Below are positions 46,383-57,462 of a stretch of 64,000 nucleotides of DNA, one piece after another. The stretch covers positions 16,081,523 to 16,145,522 of the forward strand of contig NC_077237.1 of NCBI RefSeq assembly GCF_947179165.1. Direction: 5' to 3'. Source of the stretch: Solanum dulcamara (taxonomy: Eukaryota > Streptophyta > Magnoliopsida > Solanales > Solanaceae). The notes under the pieces were generated by a model that saw nothing but the letters and a program-made list of their open reading frames with translations, was not told the DNA's origin and did not search any database. Position 1 is the stretch's first letter; the number at the start of each line of letters is the position of its first letter. The position numbers and the translations under genes are program-made.

Positions 46383-49300
46383 ATGGCATCCAACAACTTC
46401 TTGGGTGCAGGCACTCCTATGTTTACAGGAGAAAATTATCACATATGGGTGATAAAGATGAAGGCTTATCTCAAAGCTCTTAGTCTATGGGAAACAATAG
46501 AAAGTGAAGATGATCCTCCTCCACTTGGACCAAATCCAAAAGTTGCACAAATGAAGATTTATGAAGATTCAAAGTCAAGGAAACCAAAGGCTCTCACATG
46601 TCTTCATTCAACACTTTCAGATGTGATTTTTACAAGAATAATGACTTGTGAAACACCTAAAGAAGCATGGGAGAAGCTAAAAGAGGAATTCGATGGAAGT
46701 GAGAGTGAAGGCTGTCAAACTCTTAACTCTCAAAAAAGAATTTGAGATGTTAAGGATGAAAGAAGGAGATTCTGTGAAAGAGTATTTTGCCAAACTTATG
46801 GAAATTGTAAACAAAATAAGGTTGTTTGGTGAAACCTTTCCAGATTCAAAAGTGGTGGACAAGATGATGATAAGCTTACCAGCAAGGTTCGAGTCCAAGA
46901 TTTCAGCAATAGAGGAATCTTGTGATTTGAAGACTTTATCGGTTGCAGAACTAATCAGCAAGTTGCAAGCCCAAGAACAAAGATCAAGTATAAGAGGTGG
47001 AGAAGTAGCAGAAGTGGCATTTCAGGCACAACATAAAGGCAAGCAGCCTATGAAGGACAATAGAAGGATGGAAGGAGATAAAGTAGTAAAGGGAAAACCA
47101 TGGAAGGAATCTTCAAAGAAAGGGAAGTTTCCACCTTGCAACCACGGTAAAAGAACCAATCATCAAAAAAAAGACTGTTGGTTCAAAGGAAAGCCATCCA
47201 TTCAATGTAGATTCTGTAAAAAGATGGGTCATATTGAGAAAAATTGGAGGGCCAAGCAGAATCAGCTACAACAACATCATGCGCAGCAGGCAAATTTTGT
47301 TGAAAAGTCGGAAAAGGAAAAAGAAAGCTTGTTTATGGCTTCTCATGAAGAAAACACAAGAAACAAATCCTCATGGTTCATAGACAGTGGATGTACGAGT
47401 CATATGTCGCACAATGAGCTCTTGTTTCACACACTTGACAAGTCGTTCAAAGTTAAAGTTAGGATGGGAAATGGTGAAACAGTCGATGCACATGGAAAGG
47501 GTTCAGTTGCCTTTCAAACTATACAAGGTACAAAGTTTATATATGATGTGTTGTATGTTCCTTGTTTAGCATGTAACTTGTTAAGTGTGGCTCAAATGAT
47601 GTCGAAAGGTTGTTCCTTAATTTTTAAGGGCAAACATTGTTTGGTTTTTGACTCAAAAGATAATTTGATTGTTAAAGTACAAATGGTGGATAAATCTTTA
47701 CCTTTAGATGGGAAGTTTGATAATGCAAATTTTGCAAGTATGGATGAGTCATGGTTGTGGCACAAAAGATATGGGCATTTTAACTATGCTACTTTAAAGT
47801 CTATGTATGAGAAAGGCTTGACTAAAGAGTTACCTAAGATCTCACTATCTAAAGAAGTTTGTGAGGCATGTCAGATGGGTAAGGTACATAGGAAATCATT
47901 TCCTAAAAGTGCTACCTGGAGGGCAACTGAAAAACTTGAATTAGTTCACACTGATATATGTGGACCTATGCAGACATCATCTTTAGGACAAAATAAATAT
48001 TTTGTTCTCTTTATTGATGACTTAACAAGGATGACTTGGGTATATTTTTTGAGTAACAAGTCCCAAGTATTTTCAATTTTTAAGAAATTTAAAGCTTTTG
48101 TTGAAAGACAAAGTGGTTGTAAGCTGAAGTCTTTGAGATCGGACAATGGTGGTGAATACACTTCAAATGAGTTCAATAAGTATTGTGAAGATATGGGGAT
48201 TGATCACAAGTTGACAGTAAATTATTCACCCGAACAAAATGGAGTCTCGGAGAGGAAGAACAGGACTGTTGTTGAAATGGCTAGATGTTTGTTGCTTGAA
48301 TAGAAACTACAGCAAAGGTTTTGGGCAGAAGCTGTTTATACTTCAGTATATCTGTTAAATAGGCTGCCAACTAAAGCTGTGGATAAAAAAACTCCTATTG
48401 AGGCTCGGAGTGGAACAAAACCATCTGCCAAGCACTTAAAAATCTTTGGTTCGATTTGCTATTCTCATGTTCCTTCAGTCAAAAGAAGCAAACTTGAACC
48501 GAAAGGTGAATTGGGATCTTTATTGGTTATTCATCGCAAGCCAAAGGTTATAGAGTTTTCAGCTTGCAAACAAAAAGTATTTCCATCATAAGAGATGTTG
48601 TAGTAGATGAGCATGCTTATTGAAATTGGGATAAGGAGCAAATTGAGAAAGATAATGCAGATTTTCAGAACTTGCATCCGCTTCCTGAAATCCAATCATT
48701 TGGCTCTGAAAATTTGGAAAAAGATGAAGAATCAGATGGGGAATCCTCACTTGATTCGCCCATTTTGAAAACAAAGTCCCTTTTTGAGATATATGAAAGA
48801 TGTAATGTTGCAATCTCAGAACCAAATAGCTATCAAGAAGCATAAAGACATGAAGTTTGGATTGAAGCTATGAAGGAGGAGATTGGTATGATAGAGAAGA
48901 ATGACACTTGGAAGTTGGTTGATAAACCCAAAGACAGAAATGTAATAGGGGTGAAATGGGTTTATCGAACCAAACTTAATCCAGATGGTTCAGTTTATAA
49001 ATACAAGGCAAGGCTTGTTGTGAAAGGTTATGCACAAGTTGCAGGTCTGGATTATGGAGACACATTTGCACCAGTTGCACGACATGATACAATAAGGCTT
49101 CTATTTGCTTTGGCAGCTCAATCAAATTGGAAATTGTATCATTTGGATGTGAAATCAGCATTCTTAAATGGACAGCTGCAGGAGGAGATTTATATCGACC
49201 AACCAGAAGGATTTCAAGTTGCAGGAATGGAGGATAAAATCTACAAGCTACATAAGGCATTGTATGGATTAAAGCAAGCTCCTCGAGCCTAGTACAGTAA

Positions 49301-50360
49301 GATTGATTCTCATCTTATTTATTGTGGCTTCAAGAGAAGTGAAAATGAAGCCACTTTATATGTGAAGAAGGATAAAGGAGGAGATGTTCTTTTGGTGTCA
49401 CTCTATGTTGATGATCTTCTGTTAACAGGAAGCAATGAAGCTATGATGAATCAATTCAAGCAAGAAATGGAGACCAAGTTTGAAATGCTAGATTTGGGTG
49501 AAATGAATTACTTTCTGGGAATGGAGATTCATCAAGCTACAGATGGAATCTTCATTTCACAGAGAAAATATGCATGGGATATTCTTAAAAGATTCAAGAT
49601 GGAGAGATGCAAGCATGTATCGACCCCACTAGTTCATAATGAAAAGATTTCGAAATTTGAAGGAGGTGATAGGGCTGATCGTGCAGTTTATAGAAGTCTA
49701 ATAGGTAGTTTGTTGTATTTGACAGCAACAAGACCTGATCTCATGTTTGCAACAAGTCTTCTGTCGAGATTTATGCATACTCCAAGTCAAGTTCATCTTG
49801 GTGTCGCTAAGCGAACGTTGAGGTATATCAAGGGAACTGTTGATTTTGGTATTTGGTTTAAAAAGGAAGAGCAAGGGAAATTGATGGGTTATTCAGATAG
49901 TGATTGGGCAGGAAGCATTGATGATATGAAAAGCACTTCTAGATATGCTTTTACACTTGGTTCAGGCATGTTCTCATGGAATTCAAAAAAGCAAGAGGTG
50001 GTAGCTCAATCTTCTGCAGAAGCTGAATACATCGCCGCTGCTGGTGCAACTAATCAAGTTCTATGGTTAAGAAAGATTCTATGTGATCTGGAGCAAAATG
50101 ACATTGAAGCTACTGTCATTAAGGTTGACAGCAAGTCAGCAATATCTATGGCCAAATATCCAATTTAACATGGTCGTAGCAAGCATATAAATGTGAAGTT
50201 TCATGCTATCAGACAAGCAGAGAAGGATGGCGAAGTTAAACTTGTTCATTGCAGCTCAGATCAGCAGATTGCAGACATCATGACCAAGGCTCTTCCTAGG
50301 GGAAAATTTGAAGTTCTAAGGGCTAAGCTGGGAGTATCCAAGAAAAATCTCAAGGAGGAG
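46383..50360 (+). pseudogene. Copia element 1 gag-pol, broken
   Basis: This is a copy of the same Ty1/copia polyprotein as at 53226-57212, with gag, zinc knuckle, protease (DSGCTS), integrase, reverse transcriptase (YVDDLLLTG) and RNase H in order. Compared with that copy I see a 2-base loss near 46700 in gag, a stop at 48301-48303 (K to TAG), a 1-base loss near 48512, stops at 48621-48623, 48843-48845, 49290-49292 (W to TAG) and 50166-50168 (Q to TAA). The last cysteine of the gag zinc knuckle is tryptophan (KNWR). It cannot make a working polyprotein. Its integrase zinc finger keeps the cysteine that the younger copy has lost. It runs opposite to the TNL gene. Confidence 0.95.
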
Positions 50361-50617
50361 TGTTAGAAAATGATATTTTCTAGATAGTTTTTTAGTCTAA
50401 TAGTGTCCTCTATTAAATATTATGTTTGGTTTGTAAAGGAAAGGTAATCCTTGTTTTATGGAATTTGTTTTGTAAGTGCTTGACTAGGTACTCTACTTAA
50501 TTTTTTTTCAAAAGGCTTATATAGCTATGTGTCTAAGCCTTATGTAATATGCTATTTTTGAATGAAAAGAAGTTCTGTAAAAACCTTATTTCTCTTATAA
50601 GTTTAAGAGTCTTAACA
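50361..50617 (+). repeat. Copia element 1, right LTR (257 bp)
   Basis: It starts TGTTAGAAAATGAT after the purine tract caaggaggag (50351-50360) and ends CTTAACA, followed by the second CTCTT. It is the partner of 46033-46288. Confidence 0.95.
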
Positions 50618-50622
50618 CTCTT

Positions 50623-51044
50623 CTTGGAGAAAAACTCCTTTTGGCCTCTAAATATTTACCTCCCACTGACAAAGTTACGAGATTTCGTAGCATTTCAACC
50701 GATCCAGGCAATTCTTTTATACCCGTATCACTTGCACCAAGATATTTCAGACATCGCATATATCCAAGGTCAACCGGCAGTGTTTGTAAAGATGAGCACC
50801 AACGAATGCCCAAGGATCGAAGGGATTTTAGATGACACATGCTGCTCGGAAGATCCGTAAGCTTTTTGCAACCAGAAAAATCTAGATCAATTAGTCTGTT
50901 CAAATTTCCAATTGATTCATGGATCGCCTTAAGACTTGAGCAATCACGAAACCACAATCTCTCAAGACTTTGTGAACCATTGAAGTTGGGAGTTCTTAGT
51001 CGCTTACAGTAAGAGAGATCCAGCTTCTTCAGACTTTTACAGCA
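50623..51044 (-). pseudogene. TNL LRR exon, upstream half
   Basis: The acceptor at 51045-51046 (TTACTTTTAG) is followed by CCKSLKKLDLSYCKRLRTP, then SLERLWFRDCSSLKAIHESI, DLDFSGCKKLTDLPSSMCHL, SLRSLGIRWCSSLQTLPVDL and CLKYLGASDTGIKELPGSVE. These are regular TNL leucine-rich repeats of about 23 to 24 residues. The frame is open to the insertion point, where RSFSPRRV passes in frame into HHIQSLP on the other side of copia element 1. Confidence 0.9.
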
Positions 51045-51136
51045 CTAAAAGTAAACAAAATATAATTTCAAGTAAGATCATCTTTCATTCAGTTGCAATA
51101 ACAGTACACATGAAATAGCAGAATTGAGTAACGAAC

Positions 51137-51412
51137 CTGCAAATTCAAACAAAATTCTTGGATATTACTTTCCTGCATATCTAGAACGACAAGTTTCTCA
51201 GCTGGAAAATTTGATGGTATATATTTTAAAGAACACTTTTGCCAAGACAACCATCTGAGTTCCATGGACAACAGCTCAAAGTCTCCACTAATATCCAATT
51301 CATCGATTTTAAGCACCCTCAGATTTTTCATTTTTTTAAATGCTTTGATGCTCAGGTTCGCACCTCTTAATGCCCATGGATCTACCATCAATACTTCTAC
51401 CTTTTCAGAACC
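51137..51412 (-). pseudogene. TNL exon 3: start of the LRR domain
   Basis: The acceptor CTACAG at 51413-51414 is followed by GSEKVEVLMVDPWALRGANL, then SIKAFKKMKNLRVLKIDELD and LRWLSWQKCSLKYIPSNFPA. This is the usual third exon of TNL genes, with the 'G-S/T-E-x-V-E' start and the LRWL-W first repeat. It ends CAG before GTTCGT (51136). It is one open frame of 92 codons, phase 0 at both ends. The intron to the next exon is 51045-51136 (92 bp). Confidence 0.85.
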
Positions 51413-52296
51413 CTGTAGTTCAATAAATGGAAAAATATCCTTGGACCATGTTTAGTTCCAGAAATTAAGAGAGAGATATATGATTTAAACAAACTGATGG
51501 TCAAAGAATGTGAATACATTATGTATCAAGAAAAGTTACACATTAGAGCCAATCATCCAACTAGACGTCAAAGAATTTAAAATTTCTCGAACAGCTAAGA
51601 TGAGACTCTCTCAAATACTAGCTAACAACTGTGTATAATGAGAAATAATATCAAAAGAATAAAAAAGTATAAACAAAGAGGACAAATAACTTCCAGAAAC
51701 TTGAAAATAGTACCAATAAAAGATGGACCATACGTTAGACTATATTTAAGAGAATATTTTAGTAATATAGCTCTTGAAATAATAATGTAAATGTTCCATA
51801 AATGCCTTGGCAACACTTTTATAAAGTTGTCATGCCTTATTTCATTGAGCAAGACTAATTTATGATATCAGATACAAGCATAGAAATTCAATAAGAACAT
51901 ATTTAAACAAAATAAGCAAGATAAAATGACGAAGTGCAAAAAAAGAAAACAAGAGTTAAACATCTTTGAGTAACTACTCTTGGAAATGCGCCTACTACCA
52001 TAAGTATATTACTTATTTAGAATTTAATAAGAAATGTGTATCAGCAAACTGATTTAGGTAATAGTTAAGTGAACTTTTATTTGATAATCTTGTCTATGAC
52101 AGTTTGAGAGTTTAGACAATACTAAATGCTCATTTCAAGTAACAGTGGCTGGCAAGCATCTAGAGATAATTTACTAACCAGAGAAGGAGCAAAAATGAAT
52201 TGAATTCCTGTGGTGTCAACAGAAATTATAAGCAACTGACTATCAAATTAAATTGAAAAAAGGTATAACCAAGATAAAGATAAAGAAGTTACTGGC
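51413..52296 (-). other. TNL intron 2
   Basis: 884 bp, AT-rich, without a gene or a recognisable element. The donor is doubtful: phase-0 joining to exon 3 requires a GC donor (GCCAGT at 52296-52291) in place of GT. Using the nearby GT (52292-52291) would put a stop in the next exon. Frames at 51622-51852 are non-coding. Confidence 0.55.
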
Positions 52297-52868
52297 TTTT
52301 TTTTCTTGTAGTACATCTCGGACTTCTTGAGGGTTGAACAATCTACTCCGTTTTCCAGGGTCTCGAGGTGATTCCATGCGAACGATTTCTCTTCCCATAT
52401 CCCGCACTAGATCATGCATCACCAAACGACGCCCATCCCTTTGGAGCAAGTGTCTTTCGACTAAAGTTGCAATTGCACTCTCAGAATAAAAACCACATGC
52501 ATTTAGTGTTTTGGTAACTTCATCCATGAAAAATCCATGGAAAGCGCACGCAATATCAAGGAAAACACTCTGAGTATCACCATCAAGTCTATCAAAGCTT
52601 AACTTGAGAATCTTTTGAATGTCACCATGAGGAATTGCTCTTAATTTCTTGAATTCGTACTTCCATTTTTCTAAGGATCTTCCATGCAAATGTGACCCCA
52701 ATGTCACAAGAGCTAATGGTAGACCACCCGAATATTTGATTATGTCTTGTGCAAGCTCAACATATCCATGAGGTGGAAAAAGACTATTAAAAGCATGGAG
52801 ACTAAAAAGTTGCAGAGCTTCATTGTCATTTAATAGCTCGACCTCGTATCTCTCATTTTCTCTAAGCC
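52297..52868 (-). pseudogene. TNL NB-ARC exon, downstream half
   Basis: The minus strand reads RENERYEVELLNDNEALQLF, then IIKYSGGLPLALVTLGSHLH (the GLPLAL motif), SVFLDIACAFHGF (RNBS-D of the TIR class, with W absent as usual), and LVMHDLVRDMGREIVR (the MHD motif, which locks the off state). It ends VLQEKK at the doubtful donor. Its upstream half is at 57463-57991: copia element 2 separates them, with AAGCC at 52864-52868 and 57463-57467. Removing the element and one AAGCC joins HLLCGL to RENERYE in frame. Confidence 0.9.
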
Positions 52869-53124
52869 TGTTAGAAAATGAGATTTTCTAGATAGTTTTT
52901 TAGTCTAATAGTGTTCTCTTTTAAATATTATGTTTGGTTTGTAAAGGAAGGGTAATCCTTGTTTTATGGAATTTGTTTTGTAAGTGGTTGGATAGGTATA
53001 GACTCTACTTACTTTTTGAAAAAGCTTATATAGCTATATGTATTCAAGCCTTATGTAAGATGTCATATGAAGGTAAAATCTGTTGCTAAACCTTATTTTT
53101 TCTTATCTGTTTAAAAATCTAACA
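52869..53124 (+). repeat. Copia element 2, left LTR (256 bp)
   Basis: It starts TGTTAGAAAATGAG and ends ATCTAACA. It differs from the right LTR (57207-57462) at only two positions that I can find (G/T at LTR base 14 and G/T in the gaaggtaaa/gaatgtaaa stretch). That is about 99.2% identity and points to a recent insertion. Confidence 0.95.
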
Positions 53125-53125
53125 G

Positions 53126-53138
53126 TGGTATCAAGAGC
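53126..53138 (+). other. Copia element 2 primer-binding site with a 1-base insertion
   Basis: tggtatcaagagc carries one extra A compared with the TGGTATCAGAGC site of element 1. Whether it still primes well is unknown. Confidence 0.85.
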
Positions 53139-53225
53139 CCTTCTTCTTGAGGGATCTGTGAAGGCAAGAAAGCCAAGGTTTTCTCCAGTTCTTCTAAGGT
53201 GAGCTGAGCAGTGAGCAGCAGTAAC

Positions 53226-56200
53226 ATGGCATCCAACAGCTTCTTGGGTGCAGGCCATCCTATGTTTACAGGAGAAAATTATCACATATGGGTGATAAAG
53301 ATGAAGGCTTATTTCAAAGCTCTTAGTCTATGGGAAACAATTGAAAGAGAAAATGATCCTCCTCCACTTGGACCAAATCCAACAGTTGCACAAATGAAGA
53401 TTTATGAAGATGCGAAGTCAAGGAAACCAAAGGCTCTCACATGTCTTCATTCAGCACTTTCAGATGTGATTTTCACAAGAATAATGACTTGTGAAACACC
53501 TAAAGAAGCATGGGATAAGTTAAAAGAGGAGTTCGATGGAAGTGATAGAGTGAAGGCTATCAAACTCTTAACTCTCAAAAGAGAATTTGAGATGTTAATG
53601 ATGAAAGAAGGAGATACTGTGAAAGAGTATTCTGCCAAACTTGTGGAAGTTGTAAACAAAATAAGGTTGTTTGGTGAAATCTTTCCAGATTCAAAGGTGG
53701 TGGAGAAGATGATGATAAGCTTACCAGCAAGGTTCGAGTCCAAGATTTCAGCAATAGAGGAATCTTGTGATTTAAAGACTTTATCAGTTGCAGAACTGAT
53801 CAGCAAGTTGCAAGCCCAAGAACAAAGATCAAGCATAAGAGATGGAGAAGTAGCAGAAATGGCATTTCAGGCACAACATAAAGGCAAGCAGCTTGTGAAG
53901 GACAATAGAAGGATGGAAGGAGATAAAGTAGCAAAGGGAAAACCATGGAAGGAATCTTCAAAGAAAGGGAAGTTTCCACCTTCCAGCCACTGTAAAAGAA
54001 CCAATCATCATGAAAAAGACTGCTGGTTCAAAGGAAAGCCATCCATTCAATGTAGATTTTGTAAAAAGATGGGTCATATTGAGAAAAATTGCAGGGTCAA
54101 GCAGAATCAGCCACAACAACATCATGCGCAGCAGGCAAATTTTGTTGAAGAGTCGGAAAAGGAAGAAGAAAGCTTGTTTATGGCTTCTCACGAAGAAAAC
54201 ACAAGCAACAAATCCTCATGGTTCATAGACAGTGGATGTACGAGTCATATGTCACACAATGAGCTCTTGTTTCACACACTTGACAAGTCGTTCAAAGCTA
54301 AAGTTAGGATGGGAAATGGTGAAACAGTCGATGCACATAGAAAGGGTTCAGTTGCCTTTCAAACTACACAAGGTACAAAGTTTATACATGATGTGTTGTA
54401 TGTTCCTTGTTTAGCATGTAACTTGTTAAGTGTGGCTCAAATGATGTCGAAAGGTTGTTCCTTAATTTTTAAGGGCAAACATTGTTTGGTTTTTGACTCA
54501 AAAGATAGTTTGATTGTTAAAGTAGATATGGTGGATAAATCTTTTCCTTTAGATGGGAAGTTTGATAATGCAAATTTTGCAAGTATGGATGAGTCATGGT
54601 TGTGGCACAAAAGATATGGGCATTTTAACTATGCTACTTTAAAGTCTATGTATGAGAAAGACTTGACTAAAGAGTTACCTGAGATCTCACTGTCTAAAGA
54701 AGTCAGTGAGGCATGTCAGATGGGTAAGGTACACAGAAAATCATTTCCTAAAAGTGCTACCTGGAGGGCAACTGAAAAACTTGAATTAGTTCATACTGAT
54801 GTGTGTGGACCTATGCAGACATCATCTTTAGGACAAAATAAATATTTTGTTCTCTTTATTGATGACTTAACAAGGATGACTTGGGTATATTTTTTGAGTA
54901 ACAAGTCCCAAGTATTTTCAGGTTTTAAGAAATTTAAAGCTTTTGTTGAAAGACAAAGTGGTTGTAAGCTGAAGTCTTTGAGATCGGACAATGGTGGTGA
55001 ATACACTTCAAATGAGTTCAATAAGTATTGTGAAGATATGGGGATTGATCACAAGTTGACAGTAAGTTATTCACCCGAACAAAATGGAGTCTCGGAGAGG
55101 AAAAACAGGACTGTTGTTGAAATGGCTAGATGTTTGTTGCTTGAAAAGAAAATACCGCAAAGCTTTTGGGCAGAAACTGTTTATACTTCAGTATATCTTT
55201 TAAATAGGTTGGCAACTAAAGTTGTGGATAAGAAAACTCCTATTGAGGCTTGGAGTGGAATAAAACCATCTGCCAAGCACTTAAAAATCTTTGGTTCGAT
55301 TTGCTATTCTCATGTTCCTTCAGTCAAAAGAAGCAAACTTGAACCGAAAGGTGAATTGGGGATCTTTATTGGTTATTCATCGCAAGCCAAAGGTTATAGA
55401 GTTTTCAGCTTGCAAACAAAAAGTATTTCCATCAGAAGAGATGTTGTAGTAGATGAGCATGCTTTTTGGAACTGGGATAAGGAGCAAATTGAGAAAGATA
55501 ATGCAGATTTTCAGAACTTGCGTCCGCTGCCTGAAATCCAATCATTTGGCGCTGAAAATTTGGAAAAAGATGAAGAATCAGATGGGGAATCCTCACTTGA
55601 TTCGCCCATTTTGAAAACAAAGTCCCTTTCTGAGATATATGAAAGATGTAATGTTGCAATCTCAGAGCCAAATAGCTATCAAGAAGCATCAAGACATGAA
55701 GTTTGGATTGAAGCTATGAAGGAGGAGATTGGTATGATACAGAAGAATGATACTTGGAAGCTGGTTGATAAACCAAAAGAAAGAAATGTAATAGGGGTGA
55801 AATGGGTTTATCGAACCAAACTTAATCCAGATGGTTCAGTTTATAAATACAAGGCAAGGCTTGTTGTGAAAGGTTATGCGCAAGTTGCAGGTCTGGATTA
55901 TGGAGACACATTTGCACCAGTTGCACGACATGATACAATAAGGCTTCTATTTGCTTTGGCAGCTCAATCAAATTGGAAATTGTATCATTTGGATGTGAAA
56001 TCAGCATTCTTAAATGGACAGCTGCAGGAGGAGATTTATATCGACCAACCAGAAGGATTTCAAGTTACAGGAATGGAGGATAAAATCTACAAGCTACATA
56101 AGGCATTGTATGGATTAAAGCAGGCTCCTCGTGTCTGGTACAGTAAGATTGATTCTCATCTTATTTATTGTGGCTTCAAGAGAAGTGAAAATGAAGCCAC

Positions 56201-57212
56201 TTTATATGTGAAGAAGGCTAAAAGAGGAGATGTGCTTTTGGTGTCACTCTATGTTGATGATCTTCTGTTAACAGGAAGCAATGAAGCTATGATAAATCAA
56301 TTCAAGCAAGAAATGGAGACCAAGTTTGAAATGTCTGATTTGGGTGAAATGAATTACTTTCTGGGAATGGAGATTCGTCAAGCTACAAATGGAATCTTCA
56401 TTTCACAGAGAAAATATGCATGGGATATTCTTAAAAGATTCAAGATGGAGAGATGCAAGCCTGTATCGACCCCACTAGTTCACAATGAAAAGATTTCGAA
56501 GTTTGAAGGAGGTGATAGGGCTGATCCTGCAGTTTATAGAAGTTTAATAGGTAGTTTGCTGTATTTGACAGCAACAAGACCTGATCTCATGTTCGCAGCA
56601 AGTCTTCTGTCGAGATTTATGCATGCTCCGAGTCAAGTTCATCTTGGCGTCGCTAAGCGAACGTTGAGGTATCTCAAGGGAACTGCTGATTTTGGTATTT
56701 GGTTTAAAAAGGAAGAGCAAGGGAAATTGATGGGTTATTCAGATAGTGATTGGGCAGGAAGCACTGATGATATGAAAAGTACTTCTGGATATGCTTTTAC
56801 ACTTGGTTCAGGCATGTTCTCATGGAATTCAAAGAAGCAAGAGGTGGTAGCTCAATCTTCTGCAGAAGCTGAATACATCGCCGCTGCTGGTGCAACTAAT
56901 CAAGCTCTATGGTTAAGAAAGATTCTCTGTGATCTGGAGCAAAATGACATTGAAGCTACTGTCATTAAGGTTGACAACAAGTCAGCAATATCTATAGCCA
57001 AAAATCCAGTGCAACATGGTCGTAGCAAGCATATAAATGTGAAGTTTCACGCTATCAGACAAGCAGAGAAGGATGGCGAAGTTAAACTTGTTCATTGCAG
57101 CTCAGATCAGCAGATTGCAGACATCATGACCAAGGCTCTTCCTAAGGGAAAATTTGAAGTTCTAAGGTCTAAGCTGGGAGTATCCAAGAAAAATCTCAAG
57201 GAGGAGTGTTAG
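53226..57212 (+). CDS. Ty1/copia gag-pol polyprotein, complete frame (element 2)
   Basis: A retrotransposon polyprotein of 1,328 residues, normal for a copia element, without stop or frameshift. I take the ATG at 53226 (MASNSFLGAG) because element 1 begins the same way. Order: gag core (about 1-230), zinc knuckle CRFCKKMGHIEKNC (276-289), protease with DSGCTS (335), integrase with an HHCC finger and D525, D588, E624 (the D,D-35-E spacing), reverse transcriptase with YVDDLLLTG (1009), RNase H with YSDSDWAG (1171), SSAEAEYIAA and the usual KHINVKFHAIR end. The first cysteine of the integrase finger is serine (S494; element 1 has CEAC). The stop TAG (57210-57212) lies inside the 3' LTR. It runs antisense to the TNL gene. 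The lineage is probably Tork-like; this is inferred from general layout. Confidence 0.95.
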   Translation: MASNSFLGAGHPMFTGENYHIWVIKMKAYFKALSLWETIERENDPPPLGPNPTVAQMKIYEDAKSRKPKALTCLHSALSDVIFTRIMTCETPKEAWDKLKEEFDGSDRVKAIKLLTLKREFEMLMMKEGDTVKEYSAKLVEVVNKIRLFGEIFPDSKVVEKMMISLPARFESKISAIEESCDLKTLSVAELISKLQAQEQRSSIRDGEVAEMAFQAQHKGKQLVKDNRRMEGDKVAKGKPWKESSKKGKFPPSSHCKRTNHHEKDCWFKGKPSIQCRFCKKMGHIEKNCRVKQNQPQQHHAQQANFVEESEKEEESLFMASHEENTSNKSSWFIDSGCTSHMSHNELLFHTLDKSFKAKVRMGNGETVDAHRKGSVAFQTTQGTKFIHDVLYVPCLACNLLSVAQMMSKGCSLIFKGKHCLVFDSKDSLIVKVDMVDKSFPLDGKFDNANFASMDESWLWHKRYGHFNYATLKSMYEKDLTKELPEISLSKEVSEACQMGKVHRKSFPKSATWRATEKLELVHTDVCGPMQTSSLGQNKYFVLFIDDLTRMTWVYFLSNKSQVFSGFKKFKAFVERQSGCKLKSLRSDNGGEYTSNEFNKYCEDMGIDHKLTVSYSPEQNGVSERKNRTVVEMARCLLLEKKIPQSFWAETVYTSVYLLNRLATKVVDKKTPIEAWSGIKPSAKHLKIFGSICYSHVPSVKRSKLEPKGELGIFIGYSSQAKGYRVFSLQTKSISIRRDVVVDEHAFWNWDKEQIEKDNADFQNLRPLPEIQSFGAENLEKDEESDGESSLDSPILKTKSLSEIYERCNVAISEPNSYQEASRHEVWIEAMKEEIGMIQKNDTWKLVDKPKERNVIGVKWVYRTKLNPDGSVYKYKARLVVKGYAQVAGLDYGDTFAPVARHDTIRLLFALAAQSNWKLYHLDVKSAFLNGQLQEEIYIDQPEGFQVTGMEDKIYKLHKALYGLKQAPRVWYSKIDSHLIYCGFKRSENEATLYVKKAKRGDVLLVSLYVDDLLLTGSNEAMINQFKQEMETKFEMSDLGEMNYFLGMEIRQATNGIFISQRKYAWDILKRFKMERCKPVSTPLVHNEKISKFEGGDRADPAVYRSLIGSLLYLTATRPDLMFAASLLSRFMHAPSQVHLGVAKRTLRYLKGTADFGIWFKKEEQGKLMGYSDSDWAGSTDDMKSTSGYAFTLGSGMFSWNSKKQEVVAQSSAEAEYIAAAGATNQALWLRKILCDLEQNDIEATVIKVDNKSAISIAKNPVQHGRSKHINVKFHAIRQAEKDGEVKLVHCSSDQQIADIMTKALPKGKFEVLRSKLGVSKKNLKEEC

Positions 57213-57462
57213 AAAATGATATTTTCTAGATAGTTTTTTAGTCTAATAGTGTTCTCTTTTAAATATTATGTTTGGTTTGTAAAGGAAGGGTAATCCTTGT
57301 TTTATGGAATTTGTTTTGTAAGTGGTTGGATAGGTATAGACTCTACTTACTTTTTGAAAAAGCTTATATAGCTATATGTATTCAAGCCTTATGTAAGATG
57401 TCATATGAATGTAAAATCTGTTGCTAAACCTTATTTTTTCTTATCTGTTTAAAAATCTAACA
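57207..57462 (+). repeat. Copia element 2, right LTR (256 bp)
   Basis: It starts TGTTAG directly after the purine tract caaggagga and ends ATCTAACA, followed by AAGCC (57463-57467). Its first six bases also encode the last residue and stop of gag-pol. Confidence 0.95.

Noticed and set aside
46677..48843. Several minus-strand frames of 70 to 130 codons opposite the copia gag-pol copies
   Set aside because: Shadows of the + strand polyprotein; the same frames occur opposite element 2 at the same places.
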